Shown here in pieces: positions 52,573 through 62,851 of a stretch of 64,000 nucleotides of DNA. This DNA is from Marinobacter zhejiangensis. Lineage in GTDB: Bacteria; Pseudomonadota; Gammaproteobacteria; Pseudomonadales; Oleiphilaceae. Positions within the stretch are counted from its first letter, which is position 1. Each line of letters opens with the position of its first letter. The position numbers and the translations under genes were made by a program. Where the stretch lies: contig NZ_FOUE01000003.1 of NCBI RefSeq assembly GCF_900114775.1, forward strand, positions 124,001 to 188,000, given 5' to 3'. The notes under the pieces are model-generated. The model saw nothing but the letters and a program-made list of their open reading frames with translations, was not told the DNA's origin and ran no database searches.

Positions 52573-53022
52573 TCAATAGCTCTTGTAGGGAAGGAACTTG
52601 CCGGACAGCACTACATTGACCCGGTCCCCCTTCGGGTCTTCTTCACGCTGAATGTCCATGGAGAAGTCGATGGCGCTCATGATGCCGTCTCCGAACTCTT
52701 CATGGATCAGTTCTTTGATGGTGGTACCGAACACATTGACCACTTCATACCAGCGGTAAATCAATGGATCGGTGGGAATGGCCGTTGACAATGAGCCCTT
52801 GTAAGGGGAAATCTGAAGCCAGGCAACGGCTTCATCCGGCAGGTCGAACAGGTTGCCGATCACTTCCGCCTGCTGCTTGTTGAAGGTCATTTGCCCGAGG
52901 CAGGCGGCCGTTGTCCACTCCTTGGAGAGGCCGATTTCATTGGCGACGTCCTTCCACTGGATGCCCTTGGCAACCTTGGCGGCGACGATCATTTGAGTGA
53001 CATCTTCACGGGTGTTGATCAT
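52573..53022 (-). CDS. cynS: Cyanase (cyanate hydratase)
   Basis: 149 residues, the usual cyanase length. It converts cyanate and bicarbonate to ammonia and CO2. The catalytic trio is present at native spacing: Arg90 and Glu93 in YRWYEVV, and Ser116 in GIMSAIDF (E. coli Arg96/Glu99/Ser122). The N-terminal half is the helical domain. The start ATG 53022 is 19 bp after the kinase stop. It is third in the FNT channel-kinase-cyanase operon. Confidence 0.95.
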   Translation of the reverse strand: MINTREDVTQMIVAAKVAKGIQWKDVANEIGLSKEWTTAACLGQMTFNKQQAEVIGNLFDLPDEAVAWLQISPYKGSLSTAIPTDPLIYRWYEVVNVFGTTIKELIHEEFGDGIMSAIDFSMDIQREEDPKGDRVNVVLSGKFLPYKSY

Positions 53023-53041
53023 GGCAGTTTCCTCTGTGGTT

Positions 53042-54763
53042 TCACTGGTTGAGTAGCAGGATGACAAGACCGGCCAGGATGGCGGAAATACCCTGCCAGA
53101 CGGCGACGGGGTTGCGTTCAATCAACGGTGGTCGGGTCTTGTTGAGGTAGGCCTTGTTGGGGTGCCGGAGGTCATAGGTGAACTCCGACAACTCCTGATA
53201 GCGTTTCTCGGGGTTGGGGTGAACCGCCTTGCGCAGGGTTTCGTCTACCCAGGCGGGAATGGCCCGCTCGTCATTCAGCACGGAGCGGTAGTTGAGCCGG
53301 AGCAGCGAAGCGGCTGTTGTTGTTCGGGCAACATCGGCGTCGTACGGGAACTTGCCGGACAGCAGGTGATAGGCGAGGACACCGAGCGAGTAAAGGTCGG
53401 AACGGGTGGTGCCCAGCTCTCCCATAAAGTACTCCGGCGCCATGTAGAGGGCCGTGCCCAGAAGTTCTGCGGTATCCGCAGAGGTGGATGCCTCGACAAT
53501 GCCAGCGACCCGCGCGGACCCGAAATCGATGATCTTCACGGTTCCATGGGCGTCGATCATCAGGTTGTTGGGGCGGATGTCCTGATGGAGTACTTCCATG
53601 CGGTGTAACGCATTCAGGCCGTGGGCTACCTGTTCGATAATCCCTCGAACGGTCTCCAGGTCCGGTTGCGGGTTATCTGCCAGCCACTGGGCAAGAGTCT
53701 GGCCCTCAATGTATTCCATCACGGTGTAGAGGTAATGCCGCTGGCGGGTGGGGGGTGAGGCCTTCTGGACGTGGCGGCTGTTTACCCGGCGTGCGACCCA
53801 TTCCTCCATCAACAGGCGCTCCAGGTAATCTTCATCCCCCTGAAGGTCAATGGACGGTGTTTTGATCACCACCTGATTGCCAGAGAGTTCATCAACGGCA
53901 AGGTAAACGTGGCTTCGATGGCTGGCGTGGAGTTCTCGGACGATGGTGTAGCCGTCGAGACTGGCCTGGGCTTCCAGCAGCGGAGGGATGGGCAGTTGTT
54001 CGATCTGGTCGTGCAGAACCGGCGAACTCTCCGTGGGAACTTCATCCACCCGGACAATCTGTACGCTCAGGTTGTCATCACTGCCCCGTTGAAGGGCCAG
54101 TTCGGTTATGCGCTTTGCGGCGGTATCCAGGTTGTCCCGGTGATGCTGGATGGCCCTGATCAGGTCGTTGGCATCGCAGTACTCGTGGATGCCGTCCGTT
54201 GTCAGGACAAAGTAATCGCCGGCTTGCAGGGGCAGGGAACGGTAATCGAGTTCCACCTCGGGCGCGGCTCCCAGAGCCCGGCTCAGGTAACTCCGTTCGC
54301 TGGATACCCAGGTTCGGTGATCTGTGGTCAGCTGTTCAAGCCCCCGGTTGCGCAAGCGATAGATCCGGGTATCGCCGGCATGAAACAGGTGCGCATACGT
54401 CGATTTCAGGACCAGTGCGCTCAGGGTGCACACGTAGCCTTTGTCTCTCTCGTAGCAGTAGGGGCTGTTCCTGCCCTGGGCGTAGAGCCACGAATTGGTT
54501 GCCGAAACAACCCGCTCCACGGCGGTCCTTACCGACCAGGCGTCGGAGGTGCAGTAGTAATCGTTCAGGAACGATGACACCGTAGTGTCGCTGGCAATAT
54601 GGCTGACGTCACTGGTACTGATGCCATCGGCCATCGCGAAGGCGATGCCTTTAAGACCGAGCTGGGGCTCACGTGGGGAGTACCAGCCCAGAAAGTCCTG
54701 ATTGATGGGCTTGACGCCCTTGTCGGAACAGTGCCCGACAGAAACCTGTAGTCGGCTGCGCAT
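53042..54763 (-). CDS. PP2C phosphatase/Ser-Thr kinase fusion, membrane-anchored
   Basis: 573 residues. N-terminal PP2C-type phosphatase (about 1-235): NQDFLGWY, FAMADGIS, VLTTDGIHEY, GSDDNLSVQ are the metal-site Asp motifs. Hanks-type kinase (about 270-530): VVIKTPS, HQDIRPNN in place of HRDxKxxN, IIDFGSAR (DFG), APEYF. A C-terminal anchor is at about 552-571. Opposite activities in one chain suggest a regulatory switch. Such fusions often accompany nitrate/nitrite transport genes; here it lies between an FNT channel and cyanase, so its target may be one of those. The start is ATG 54763. Confidence 0.88.
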   Translation of the reverse strand: MRSRLQVSVGHCSDKGVKPINQDFLGWYSPREPQLGLKGIAFAMADGISTSDVSHIASDTTVSSFLNDYYCTSDAWSVRTAVERVVSATNSWLYAQGRNSPYCYERDKGYVCTLSALVLKSTYAHLFHAGDTRIYRLRNRGLEQLTTDHRTWVSSERSYLSRALGAAPEVELDYRSLPLQAGDYFVLTTDGIHEYCDANDLIRAIQHHRDNLDTAAKRITELALQRGSDDNLSVQIVRVDEVPTESSPVLHDQIEQLPIPPLLEAQASLDGYTIVRELHASHRSHVYLAVDELSGNQVVIKTPSIDLQGDEDYLERLLMEEWVARRVNSRHVQKASPPTRQRHYLYTVMEYIEGQTLAQWLADNPQPDLETVRGIIEQVAHGLNALHRMEVLHQDIRPNNLMIDAHGTVKIIDFGSARVAGIVEASTSADTAELLGTALYMAPEYFMGELGTTRSDLYSLGVLAYHLLSGKFPYDADVARTTTAASLLRLNYRSVLNDERAIPAWVDETLRKAVHPNPEKRYQELSEFTYDLRHPNKAYLNKTRPPLIERNPVAVWQGISAILAGLVILLLNQ

Positions 54764-54776
54764 GGAGAGTTTCCGG

Positions 54777-54802
54777 ACCCCGGCCAGTAAAGACCGGGGC
54801 CA
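54777..54802 (-). terminator. Hairpin between FNT and kinase genes
   Basis: CCCCGG (54779-54784) pairs with CCGGGG (54795-54800) around a 10-nt loop in the 58-bp gap. There is no T tract: more likely an mRNA stability or attenuation structure than a full terminator. Confidence 0.4.
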
Positions 54803-54821
54803 TGCTGGTCAACAATGGTGG

Positions 54822-55670
54822 TCAGGCGGCGGCTGGTTTCACCGGAGCAGTCGCGGGGGTGGCAATCTTGCGTTTGGCACCGGTGCGAATGTGGGTGGTG
54901 TACAACGTCAGGCCGGTAAAGGCGAGGCCGCCGACGAGGTTACCCAGAGCCGTGGGGATTTCATTCCAGATGAAGTAATCCATGATCGAGAAGTTGCCGC
55001 CCATCATCATCGCTGAGGGGAACAGGAACATGTTCACTACTGAGTGCTCAAAGCCCATGAAGAAGAACAGCATGATGGGCATCCACATAGCGATGACCTT
55101 GCCACTCACGTTGGTGGAAATCATGGCGCCGACCACACCCATGGAGACCATCCAGTTACACAGCATGCCGCGGATGAAAATGGTTGCCCAGCCAGCGGCG
55201 CCGTATTCGGCATAGCCCAGGGTTCGGGCCTCACCAACGCCGGCCAGCTTTGAACCGACCGCACCTGGGTCAGTGTTAAAGCCGTAGGTGAATACGAAGG
55301 CCATCATGAAGGCGACGGTGAGGGCACCGGCGAAGTTGCCGAGGAACACCAGTCCCCAGTTGCGGAGTATCGCTTTGGGGGTTACTCCGGGACGTTTGTC
55401 GAGCAGCGCCAGCGGCGTCAGCATGAAGACCCCGGTGAGCAGGTCGAAGCCCATCAGGTACAGCATGCAGAAACCGACTGGAAACAGGATGGCTCCAATC
55501 AGGAAAACCCCGGTCTGGACGGCAACGGTGACGGCAAATGCCGCCGCCAGCGCGAGGATAGCCCCGGCCATGAAGGCGCGGATCAGGGTATCGCGGGTAG
55601 ACATGTGAATCTTGGATTCACCGGCGTCTACCATTTTGGTGACGAATTCGGAGGGAACCAGGTAGGACAT
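54822..55670 (-). CDS. Formate/nitrite transporter family channel
   Basis: A 282-residue FNT protein with six membrane helices, pentameric in known members. Features: IRAFMAGAILALAAAFAVTV (helix 1), FDLLTGVFML with the conserved gating loop, RGMLCNWMVSMGVVGAM and EHSVVNMFLFPSAMMMG, in which GFEHSVVNM holds the central His. A positive C-terminal tail is present. The family passes formate, nitrite, hydrosulfide or related anions. Cyanate is not established for it, but the downstream cynS suggests nitrite or cyanate uptake. It is the first gene of the operon. Confidence 0.92.
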   Translation of the reverse strand: MSYLVPSEFVTKMVDAGESKIHMSTRDTLIRAFMAGAILALAAAFAVTVAVQTGVFLIGAILFPVGFCMLYLMGFDLLTGVFMLTPLALLDKRPGVTPKAILRNWGLVFLGNFAGALTVAFMMAFVFTYGFNTDPGAVGSKLAGVGEARTLGYAEYGAAGWATIFIRGMLCNWMVSMGVVGAMISTNVSGKVIAMWMPIMLFFFMGFEHSVVNMFLFPSAMMMGGNFSIMDYFIWNEIPTALGNLVGGLAFTGLTLYTTHIRTGAKRKIATPATAPVKPAAA

Positions 55671-56019
55671 CCTTCTTTTCCTCTTTCAGGGATTAGGTCG
55701 TTCCGCAGACACAAAAACGGCGCCATTTCCTCACCCGTATAACCGGGTCAGGAAAAGGCGCCGTTGCCTTGTCTTCATTTGGTCATCTGCTTGTCCGGTG
55801 CCAGGAACGAGGCCTGTCAGCCGGTACATCAGACCCTATGCAGTTGCCGTGCCTAAAGTGGAGGTTTCATTTTTATTCTTTCTATTCAATGAGATGGTGC
55901 TTCATTGTCTGATTTCTTCAGACCGGGGCAGGTGCTGATGGCGATGGCGAAGGGCACGGCACGCCCGAAAAACGTGCGCGCTGTGCACTGTCCTTGCACG
56001 AATTACGCGGAGGGTGACG
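55671..56019. other. 349-bp region upstream of the FNT gene
   Basis: It holds the leader terminator (55712-55765) and a small hairpin CAATGA/TCATTG (55887-55892 with 55902-55907). I tested for sigma-54 -24/-12 boxes and found only TGGCAC without a good TTGC partner. No gene is convincing in it. Confidence 0.5.
55712..55765 (-). terminator. Terminator hairpin in the FNT gene leader
   Basis: Outer stem 55716-55724 with 55757-55765 (perfect 9 bp), inner stem 55726-55737 with 55744-55755 (11 of 12), loop of 6, then a run of five T on the minus strand (55713-55717). It ends 42 bp before the FNT ATG, too close to leave room for a promoter, so transcripts for the operon must read through it. This suggests attenuation or antitermination. 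It could also terminate the upstream symporter gene 250 bp away. Confidence 0.75.
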
Positions 56020-57351
56020 TCATTCCTGGTCAGGCAGGCGCTGGCCGGACCAATTCTCCATCAGCCGACAGGTCACCAGATCTCCGGTGACGTTGATGGC
56101 AGTTCGGCACATGTCCAGGATTCGGTCGACCCCCATGATCAGCGCAATGCCGCTAGGCGGAATACCTACGGTTTGCAGCACCATGGCCAGTATGACAATG
56201 CCCACGCCCGGTGTGGCGGGAGAACCGATAGACGCGCCGACCGCCATGGCGACCACCAGGGCCATGCTGCCGAGGCTCAGGTCAATGCCGTAGACCTGGG
56301 CCAGGAAGATGGTTGCCACCGCCTGATACAGCGCCGTGCCGGTCATGTTGATGGTGGCCCCCAGAGGGATTACGAACTGGGACACGGACGGGCGGATGCC
56401 CAGTTTATCCTCGGCCGTGCGGATGGAGAGTGGCATTACGGCGGCAGAACTGGAGGTGGAGAAGGCCAGCAGCAGGACATCGCGAGTCTTGCTCAGGAAG
56501 GTGAGGGGACCGTCGCCGCCGAGCGCCTTCAGGATCACCAGATAGACCCCCAGCATCATCAGCAGACCGAGCAAGACTGTCGCCACGTAGGACGCCATGC
56601 CGAGCATGGCCTGGAACCCGATCGTGGTGGTGAGTTGGGCCATCAGCCCAAACACGGCATAGGGGGCCAGGCGCATGGCCCAGCGCACCACAGTCATACA
56701 GATCTGCTGGAGTGAATCCAGCAGGTCCAGCATGGGGCGGGATTTGCCCGGGTCCATGCTCACCAGAGCGACGCCAACAATGCTGGAGAAAATAACCACC
56801 TGAAGCATCTGACCTTCGACCATGGCATCCAGCGGGTTACCCGGCAACAGGCCCAGCAGCGCTTCGGAAAGGCTGGCGGCCCCCAGCAAGCCAGTGGTGG
56901 CAGTTTCCGCATCTGTTGCTGCGGGGATGGCCAGCCCGCTCAGCATTTCGCCGGGCTTGATGACACTGCCAATCCACAGGCCAAGGCTGGCGGCAATGGC
57001 GGTGGTGATCATAAAGAAGGTGACCACCCGAACACCAAGGCGGCGCAGTTGGTTGAGGTCTTCACTGGCCGCCAGCCCCCGCACCACGGAGGCAATCACC
57101 AGGGGAATAACAATCATCTGGATGGTGGCCAGGAAAAGCTGACCGGGAAAGGCCAGCCAGTTGCCGATGAGGGTGCCGGTTTCCGGTTCAACCAGCCCCA
57201 CCGAAGGCCCCAGCAGTGTCCCAACAATAAGTCCCAGGGCCATGCCCACAAGAACTTTGAGCCAGAGCCGTCCCTGGACCAACCCGGACAGATAGATGCT
57301 CAGGTGACGTAACGGGCGCGCATAGCGGGTGCTGTTTTCCGTGGTGGGCAT
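56020..57351 (-). CDS. Dicarboxylate/amino acid:cation symporter (DAACS)
   Basis: A 443-residue inner-membrane protein with eight helices and two re-entrant loops. LLAFSTSSSAAVMPLSIRTA (HP1, Ser-rich) and GATINMTGTALYQAVATIFLAQ (TM7 NMDGT-like, here NMTGT) and GIPPSGIALIMGVDRILDMCRT (HP2/TM8) are the glutamate-transporter (GltPh/EAAT-type) signatures. The Asp in NMDGT is Thr here, an oddity for a residue that coordinates Na+. It probably imports glutamate, aspartate or a C4-acid. Promoter not identified. Confidence 0.9.
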   Translation of the reverse strand: MPTTENSTRYARPLRHLSIYLSGLVQGRLWLKVLVGMALGLIVGTLLGPSVGLVEPETGTLIGNWLAFPGQLFLATIQMIVIPLVIASVVRGLAASEDLNQLRRLGVRVVTFFMITTAIAASLGLWIGSVIKPGEMLSGLAIPAATDAETATTGLLGAASLSEALLGLLPGNPLDAMVEGQMLQVVIFSSIVGVALVSMDPGKSRPMLDLLDSLQQICMTVVRWAMRLAPYAVFGLMAQLTTTIGFQAMLGMASYVATVLLGLLMMLGVYLVILKALGGDGPLTFLSKTRDVLLLAFSTSSSAAVMPLSIRTAEDKLGIRPSVSQFVIPLGATINMTGTALYQAVATIFLAQVYGIDLSLGSMALVVAMAVGASIGSPATPGVGIVILAMVLQTVGIPPSGIALIMGVDRILDMCRTAINVTGDLVTCRLMENWSGQRLPDQE

Positions 57352-57467
57352 GCCGACAGGCTTCCTTGCGATTGGTGAATGAAGGCTTCACAAAGTTTAG
57401 CGTATTGTGCCCTGTCTGAGCGCCGGATTCGCTGAGCTGGATCAGTTATGGCGGGAGGTGAGCCTGA

Positions 57468-57496
57468 CATGGGCCCCTGGTGAACAGGGACCCATG
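57468..57496 (-). terminator. Hairpin downstream of the membrane hydroxylase gene
   Basis: CATGGG (57468-57473) and CCCATG (57491-57496) frame CCCCTG/CAGGGA for a near-perfect 12-bp stem. It begins 5 bp past the stop of the hydroxylase gene on the minus strand, with no T tract. Confidence 0.5.
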
Positions 57497-57500
57497 CGGG

Positions 57501-58415
57501 TTAGTCGGTGACGGCTTGCGTCTGGGGCTTGGGCGAGCGATTCGCGGAAGGCGGCAGGTACTTGCTGATATCAAGGTTGAAGTAACGGTACAGCACACTG
57601 TTGTGTTCCTGTTCCGACTGACGCCACCCGTACGCTTTCGGACGTTCTGTTTCGATCGCCAGCGTCCCGAAAATCAGCCAGTCATAGAGCGCGAGGCTGC
57701 CACAGACATTCTTGGCGGAGTTGCGTCCACGGGAGTGGTGCTGGTGGTGCTGGGTCGGGAACGTGATGATGTGCGCCAACGCCCACATGGTCTTACGGAC
57801 CCAGGCCCAGCGGTGGTTGTGGAAATACAGGTCGTAGTTCCAGTTGACGTGGGTATGGGCAGCCCACAGGCCCTTTATTGCGGTACCGACAACGAATACA
57901 TCCACCAGCCCCAGGTACAGGCAAACCAACTGGAACCAGTAGTTGGGCATGATGAACCACCACAGCCAGCCATTGGTAAAGGTCTGGACGACGCTGAGCT
58001 GGGCCCGGTCATCGTCGCCGCTCATGTGATGGGGGCGGTGGGAGAGCTTGAATACCGCCTGTACCATCTGGGCCCAACGATGCTGGGGGCGTTTGCAGTG
58101 GGCAAAGTAGTGGCCGGCGCCGTGCAGCAGTTCCTCCAGGCAGAAGAAAACCACCAGCGTTGGCCAGAAGTAGTCGCTGTCCAGCCAGGCCAGGGAGTTC
58201 GCGCTACCGGGCGCCAGCTGAGTCAGCCCCAGGCCGATCACCAGTAATAGCAACGGACGTTGTACGGCGACCATAACGGCAATTGTCAGGCCCGCCATTT
58301 TCCAGTCGTTGGCGGTACGGGCACCGTTGCGGCTGCGGCCGCTGAGCCACTCTAGGGTTGCGGTAACCAGGACAAAGCCAAGGATAGATAAGCTGATGAG
58401 ATCATTGACGGTCAT
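57501..58415 (-). CDS. Fatty acid hydroxylase/sterol desaturase-family membrane oxygenase
   Basis: A 304-residue integral membrane protein with about four helices. Histidine boxes for a di-iron centre are present: HGAGHYFAH, HRPHH and HHQHH, plus HTHVNWNYDLYFHNHRW. The family hydroxylates or desaturates lipids, sterols or carotenoids in the membrane with O2. The substrate is not readable. It is divergent from a LysR regulator (85 bp) that probably controls it. Confidence 0.87.
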   Translation of the reverse strand: MTVNDLISLSILGFVLVTATLEWLSGRSRNGARTANDWKMAGLTIAVMVAVQRPLLLLVIGLGLTQLAPGSANSLAWLDSDYFWPTLVVFFCLEELLHGAGHYFAHCKRPQHRWAQMVQAVFKLSHRPHHMSGDDDRAQLSVVQTFTNGWLWWFIMPNYWFQLVCLYLGLVDVFVVGTAIKGLWAAHTHVNWNYDLYFHNHRWAWVRKTMWALAHIITFPTQHHQHHSRGRNSAKNVCGSLALYDWLIFGTLAIETERPKAYGWRQSEQEHNSVLYRYFNLDISKYLPPSANRSPKPQTQAVTD

Positions 58416-58478
58416 TATTGTTCTCCTGAGATCCTGTCATGGACAGAGTCAATAATCGGGCATTATTCTGTCTAATAA

Positions 58479-58498
58479 ATATTGAATAAGAACAATAT
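58479..58498. promoter_or_regulatory. ATATTG/CAATAT dyad at the LysR start
   Basis: ATATTG (58479-58484), 8 bp, CAATAT (58493-58498), perfect arms. It ends 2 bp before ATG 58501 and replaces any ribosome site there. It lies in the 85-bp gap with the divergent hydroxylase gene. A LysR autoregulatory site is plausible. Confidence 0.5.
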
Positions 58499-58500
58499 CC

Positions 58501-59409
58501 ATGAAGCTGAATTTAAGATCCGTTGACCTGAACCTCCTGCCAGTCTTCGCTGCCGTGGTAGAGCACCGGCAGCTGTCACGAGCTGCCGAACACCTGGGGA
58601 TGAGTCAACCCGCAGTCAGCGCCGCACTGCAACGATTGCGGCTGACGGTTGGTGATGCCCTGTTTGTGCGCAGTCGTAGCGGTTTGCAGCCCACGCCCCG
58701 GGCGGATGCCTTGTACCAGCAGGTTCGGCAGGGACTGGAGGTGTTGACGGAAGCTCTGGACCCGGAGCCGGTTTTTGATCCGGCTACCGCCCAACGCAAT
58801 TTCCGCATTGTTGCGGTGGATTACCTGGAGACACTGGTGCTGGGAAAACTGGTGTCCGCTATTCAGGTGGAAAGTCAGAGTCTCGGGGTGAAGGTGCTGC
58901 CGCAACAGGCGGGCTGGCAGAAATGGCTGCTGGATGCAGAGGCTGATTTTGCGTTCGATACCCAACCACCGGACGATGCCCGCCTGCTGGTGGAGGCGGT
59001 GGGAGAGGAAGCGCTGGTGGTGGTAGCGCGGCAGGGGCACCCGCTGATCAAGGGGAGCTTGTCGCTGGACCAGTTCCTGATGGCGGGGCACGTCGTGTTA
59101 CCAGAACGAGAGCGCCGGACACTGCCTTTAGACCAGATCCTGGGCATGCCCGGGTGGCGAAGAAACATTGGTGCCCAGGTTGGCAATTTCACCAGTCTGG
59201 TTTCAGTGGCCAGTACCAGTGACCTGATTGCTACCATTCCCTTGCGGCTGGCCGATCGGTTGGCCCCGATGTTCCAGCTTCAGGTGCTACCATTTCCGGT
59301 CCCGGTTGACCCGGTGCCGGTGTACCTGATCTGGCCATCGGCGATGGACCAGGACCCGGCCCACCGCTGGCTCAAGCAGAAACTTCTGGATTGTTTGCCG
59401 TACGGCTAA
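58501..59409 (+). CDS. LysR-family regulator (NodD/PcaQ-like)
   Basis: 302 residues. DLNLLPVFAAVVEHRQLSRA and EHLGMSQPAVSAALQRLRLT form the HTH. The effector domain continues to the C-terminus. ATG 58501 has no Shine-Dalgarno sequence: a palindrome sits there instead, so translation may be leaderless or repressed by the protein's own binding. It is divergent from the membrane hydroxylase. A terminator follows. Confidence 0.88.
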   Translation: MKLNLRSVDLNLLPVFAAVVEHRQLSRAAEHLGMSQPAVSAALQRLRLTVGDALFVRSRSGLQPTPRADALYQQVRQGLEVLTEALDPEPVFDPATAQRNFRIVAVDYLETLVLGKLVSAIQVESQSLGVKVLPQQAGWQKWLLDAEADFAFDTQPPDDARLLVEAVGEEALVVVARQGHPLIKGSLSLDQFLMAGHVVLPERERRTLPLDQILGMPGWRRNIGAQVGNFTSLVSVASTSDLIATIPLRLADRLAPMFQLQVLPFPVPVDPVPVYLIWPSAMDQDPAHRWLKQKLLDCLPYG

Positions 59410-59415
59410 CAGGGG

Positions 59416-59445
59416 CCGTCAGGCCACAGGCTTGTGGCCTGACGG
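59416..59445. terminator. Strong bidirectional hairpin between LysR and fadH
   Basis: A perfect 13-bp stem (59416-59428 with 59433-59445), 4-nt loop, between convergent genes. No long T tract on either strand, but the stem is the strongest of its kind in the window. Confidence 0.7.
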
Positions 59446-59454
59446 ATTGCGGGG

Positions 59455-61602
<2,148 letters not shown>

Positions 61603-61621
61603 TCAGTCAGGAATATGCACC

Positions 61622-62218
61622 ATGACCAATGCTTCCCGTTACCACCATGGTGATCTGCGCAGCGCTCTGCTTCAGGCCGCGAGCGAGCAGTTGAAGGAGC
61701 AGGGTATTGATGGGTTGTCCCTGCGCAAGCTGGCTGAAAAAGCGGGGGTGTCACGCACCGCTCCGTATCATCATTTCAAGGACAAGAATGCCCTCCTGTG
61801 TGCGTTGGCAGCCGAGGGGTTTGAAAGTCTGGACGAGCTGATCAGCCAGCGCTTCGAGGGCGAAACCCTGAGGGATCAGATGCTGTTCTTTGTCCGGGAT
61901 TACCTGCGGTTTGCGGTGGATCATCCGGAGCGTTACGAGCTGATGTTTGGGCGAACTCTCTGGAAAGCGGGAACCCCAACGCCGGAGCTGAAATCCGTGG
62001 CCTACCGCAGCTTTCGTCACTATACCGACAAGCTGGCAGCACTGACGGCCGGGCAATTGCCCGCTGGAAACGACCCCCTGCGCCTAGCCCAGGCCAGCTG
62101 GGCGACGGTGCATGGTCTGTGCCGGCTGCTGATCGACGGCATCTACGTGAATCAGGAGGACATGGATGCGGTGAGTGAGCAATCGGTTGCGCTGATCCTG
62201 TCGGCATTGGGGCGTTAG
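61622..62218 (+). CDS. TetR-family regulator, probable fadH repressor
   Basis: 198 residues from ATG 61622. HTH in LRKLAEKAGVSRTAPYHHFK; the C-terminal domain has the WHG-type block SWATVHGLCRLLIDG. It is divergent from fadH with the double operator between, so it probably represses fadH and itself until an acyl-CoA or fatty acid appears. Effector is inferred. The longer open frame to 61529 would put the start inside the operator. Confidence 0.88.
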   Translation: MTNASRYHHGDLRSALLQAASEQLKEQGIDGLSLRKLAEKAGVSRTAPYHHFKDKNALLCALAAEGFESLDELISQRFEGETLRDQMLFFVRDYLRFAVDHPERYELMFGRTLWKAGTPTPELKSVAYRSFRHYTDKLAALTAGQLPAGNDPLRLAQASWATVHGLCRLLIDGIYVNQEDMDAVSEQSVALILSALGR

Positions 62219-62253
62219 TTGACAGCGCGCCCACCCCCGATAGAATTCCAGCC

Positions 62254-62817
62254 ATGTCCATTCAACATGCCTTATTGACCTCCCTTCTGGAAAAACCTTC
62301 GACCGGTTATGACCTGGCCAGCCGCTTTGACCGTTCCATCGGCTACTTCTGGCAGGCAACGCACCAACAGATCTACCGGGAACTGCGCCGGATGGCTGCT
62401 TCTGGCTGGGTCGTGGCTGAAGAAGAAGGCGGCGAAGGCCGACGTAAGCGCAAGACCTACCAGGTTCTAGCCGCCGGGATCGATGAATTAAAACGTTGGG
62501 GTAGTGAACCTTGCCGTTCTACGGAAGGCCACCGGGAGCTATTGGTCAAGCTGCGGGCTGAAGCCGTTTTGGGGCCTTTGGGTGCCCTTGAAGAGCTGCA
62601 GCGCTTGATGGCTGAGCACGAAGAGAAGCTGGCGACGTTTCTTCAGATTGAGCAGCGTGACTTTTCCGGTTCGGCTCTGTCGGTTGCCCAACAGCTCCAG
62701 TACCAGGTGTTGCGTATGGGGATTGTGTCTGAAGAAAGCTGGCTAGGCTGGGCTAGAGGTACGCTTCCGGTATTGGAAGCCGCCCGGGAAGGCGGCGGCT
62801 CCCATTCCGGGAAATGA
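62254..62817 (+). CDS. PadR-family transcriptional regulator
   Basis: 187 residues. N-terminal winged helix (MSIQHALLTSLLEKPSTGYD; FDRSIGYFWQATHQQIYREL; LRRMAASGWVVAEEE) and a Vir-type C-terminal helical domain (LVKLRAEAVLGPLGALEELQ). PadR proteins repress detoxification or efflux genes. Its target is unclear; the TetR gene lies 35 bp upstream on the same strand, so the two could be cotranscribed. Converges on the flavin oxidoreductase gene. Confidence 0.85.
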   Translation: MSIQHALLTSLLEKPSTGYDLASRFDRSIGYFWQATHQQIYRELRRMAASGWVVAEEEGGEGRRKRKTYQVLAAGIDELKRWGSEPCRSTEGHRELLVKLRAEAVLGPLGALEELQRLMAEHEEKLATFLQIEQRDFSGSALSVAQQLQYQVLRMGIVSEESWLGWARGTLPVLEAAREGGGSHSGK

Positions 62818-62836
62818 CGGCAGATTGGCCGTCTTC
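62816..62836 (+). terminator. Hairpin after the PadR gene
   Basis: GACGGC (62816-62821), a 6-nt loop, GCCGTC (62828-62833), then TTCCT. It starts on the TGA stop codon of the PadR gene. Weak terminator between convergent genes. Confidence 0.5.
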
Positions 62837-62851
62837 CTGAGCCGGTAGGCC

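Noticed and set aside
55671..56019. Sigma-54 promoter or NtrC sites before the FNT gene
   Set aside because: Only a half match (TGGCAC with AAGC rather than TTGC) and GTGC/GCAC pairs in the wrong orientation; not supportable.
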